Of a stretch of DNA of 5,337 nt, positions 4,625-5,337 are shown in pieces. How positions within the stretch are numbered: position 1 is the first letter of the stretch; each line of letters opens with the position of its first letter. Position numbers and translations under genes: made by a program. This DNA comes from an uncultured Bacteroidales bacterium (GTDB taxonomy: Bacteria > Bacteroidota > Bacteroidia > Bacteroidales > Paludibacteraceae): contig CALCGX010000031.1 of the NCBI GenBank assembly GCA_937901225.1, forward strand, positions 1 to 5,337. Direction: 5' to 3'. The notes under the pieces were generated by a model. The model was not told the DNA's origin. It did no database searches and worked only from the letters and a program-made list of their open reading frames with translations.

Positions 4625-5337
4625 TTATATCCCGTACTTTTTCAGTTTGGCGTAGAGGGTTGGGCGGCTGATATTGAGGGCTTTGGCTACTAAAGACAAG
4701 TTGCCATCGTGTTGCGCCATAGCGTTGCGGATAGCTCGCTCTTCGACGGCTTCTAAAGTCTCTACAGCTTCGCTGTCGGCTGTTGGATATTGGCTATTGG
4801 ACGGCGTTCCGCCTATTGGATATGGGGTGTTGGATGGCAACGGCAATTGCAAGTCGGCTAGGGTGAGTGTGTCACCTTCGGAAAGGATGACGGCTTTTTC
4901 AATGCAGTTGTTGAGTTCGCGGATATTGCCCGACCAAGTATGTGCCAGCAGGGCTTGTTGTGCTTCGGGTGCCAACGCATTCACATTGCGGTGGTAGCGT
5001 TCGGCATAGGTTTGCATGAAGCGTTCTGCAAGCGGCAGAATCTCATCTTGGCGTTGGCGCAATGGTGGAAGTTGCAGGTGCATTGTGTTGATGCGGTAGT
5101 ACAAGTCCTCACGGAAAGTGCCGTCCTGTACCATTTGCGGAATGTCGCGGTTGGTTGCACAGATGAGGCGGATATCAATAGGTATCTCCTTGGTATCTCC
5201 GACACGCACGATAGCACGGTTTTGCAGTACGCGCAGGAGTTTGGCTTGCAAGTGCAATGGGATATTGCCAATCTCATCGAGGAAGAGTGTGCCGCCGTTG
5301 GCTTGTTCGAACTTACCCATTTTATCGGCATGTGCAT
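4625..5337 (-). CDS. NtrC-family sigma-54-dependent response regulator (5' end cut by window)
   Basis: Reading 5335 to 4628 gives 236 codons and a TAA; the N-terminus (receiver domain, Walker A, GAFTGA loop) is outside the window. Numbered from the Met codon at 5320, the visible AAA+ core has Walker B GGTLFLDEIG (9-18), sensor I CATNRD (54-59), arginine-finger region FREDLYYRIN (69-78) and sensor II GNIREL (131-136). A linker (about 159-185) leads to a Fis-type helix-turn-helix (191-231) ending NISRPTLYAKLKKYGI. Such proteins bind enhancer-like sites and remodel sigma-54 RNA polymerase when phosphorylated. The Met at 5320 is internal: the preceding codons read A-H-A-D-K, continuing the usual AAA+ sequence before GKFEQANGG. 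It lies directly upstream of its presumed kinase. The linker contains a heptad-based repeat described separately. Confidence 0.94.
   Translation of the reverse strand, partial: AHADKMGKFEQANGGTLFLDEIGNIPLHLQAKLLRVLQNRAIVRVGDTKEIPIDIRLICATNRDIPQMVQDGTFREDLYYRINTMHLQLPPLRQRQDEILPLAERFMQTYAERYHRNVNALAPEAQQALLAHTWSGNIRELNNCIEKAVILSEGDTLTLADLQLPLPSNTPYPIGGTPSNSQYPTADSEAVETLEAVEERAIRNAMAQHDGNLSLVAKALNISRPTLYAKLKKYGI
4783..4836. repeat. Period-7 repeat coding for the regulator's inter-domain linker
   Basis: On the + strand the units are TTGGATA (4783), TTGGCTA (4790) and TTGGACG (4797), then a 12-base spacer containing GGCG/CGCC (4803-4813), then TTGGATA (4816), TGGGGTG (4823) and TTGGATG (4830). 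CTATTGGA occurs exactly at 4794-4801 and 4813-4820. Each three-heptad block is 21 bases, so the frame is kept; the minus strand encodes SNTPYPI and SNSQYPT, joined by GGTP. The segment lies between the AAA+ domain and the DNA-binding domain. Confidence 0.65.

Noticed and set aside
3898..4655. Plus-strand frames of 136 and 148 codons
   Set aside because: They are antisense to the kinase H-box and N-terminal coding and resemble no family.
5318..5320. ATG as the start of the response regulator
   Set aside because: The frame continues upstream to the window edge and the Met sits inside the AAA+ domain just before Walker B.

Overview
The window looks like a stretch of a Bacteroidales (phylum Bacteroidota) chromosome. 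Two intergenic regions carry the Bacteroidales-type promoter (TTG or TTTG at -33, then TAnnTTTG at -7, spacing 20). The genes lack clear Shine-Dalgarno sequences. The protein families also fit: an RluB-type pseudouridine synthase with a long Arg-rich N-terminus, a secreted C45-like Ntn hydrolase, and an NtrY-like kinase with an HEIMN H-box. All convincing genes are on the minus strand, so transcription runs from high to low coordinates.

In transcription order: (1) 5337-4625 is the C-terminal two thirds of an NtrC-type sigma-54 activator, cut by the window edge. (2) 4622-3420, two bases downstream, is its likely partner, a membrane histidine kinase. (3) 3419-2967 is about 450 bases without a convincing gene. 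It is unusually rich in inverted repeats and contains two probable intrinsic terminators, at 3355-3298 and 2994-2967. (4) A textbook promoter (2970-2939) drives a secreted Ntn hydrolase (2914-1682). (5) A second textbook promoter (1658-1628) drives yceD (DUF177, 1599-1165) and rpmF (ribosomal protein L32, 1065-880). (6) Two strong hairpins follow rpmF (867-839 and 825-789). (7) A heptanucleotide repeat (753-726) precedes rluB, whose 3' end is outside the window.

Functionally there are three blocks. One is a two-component system that probably controls sigma-54 promoters elsewhere. One is a stand-alone secreted amide hydrolase or acyltransferase of unknown substrate. One is a ribosome block: YceD is linked to 23S rRNA in other bacteria, L32 is a 50S protein, and RluB modifies 23S rRNA. 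No CRISPR array, transposase, tRNA or rRNA gene was seen. The least explained parts are the hairpin-rich stretch at 3001-3419 and two period-7 arrays, one in the rluB leader and one in frame in the regulator's linker.
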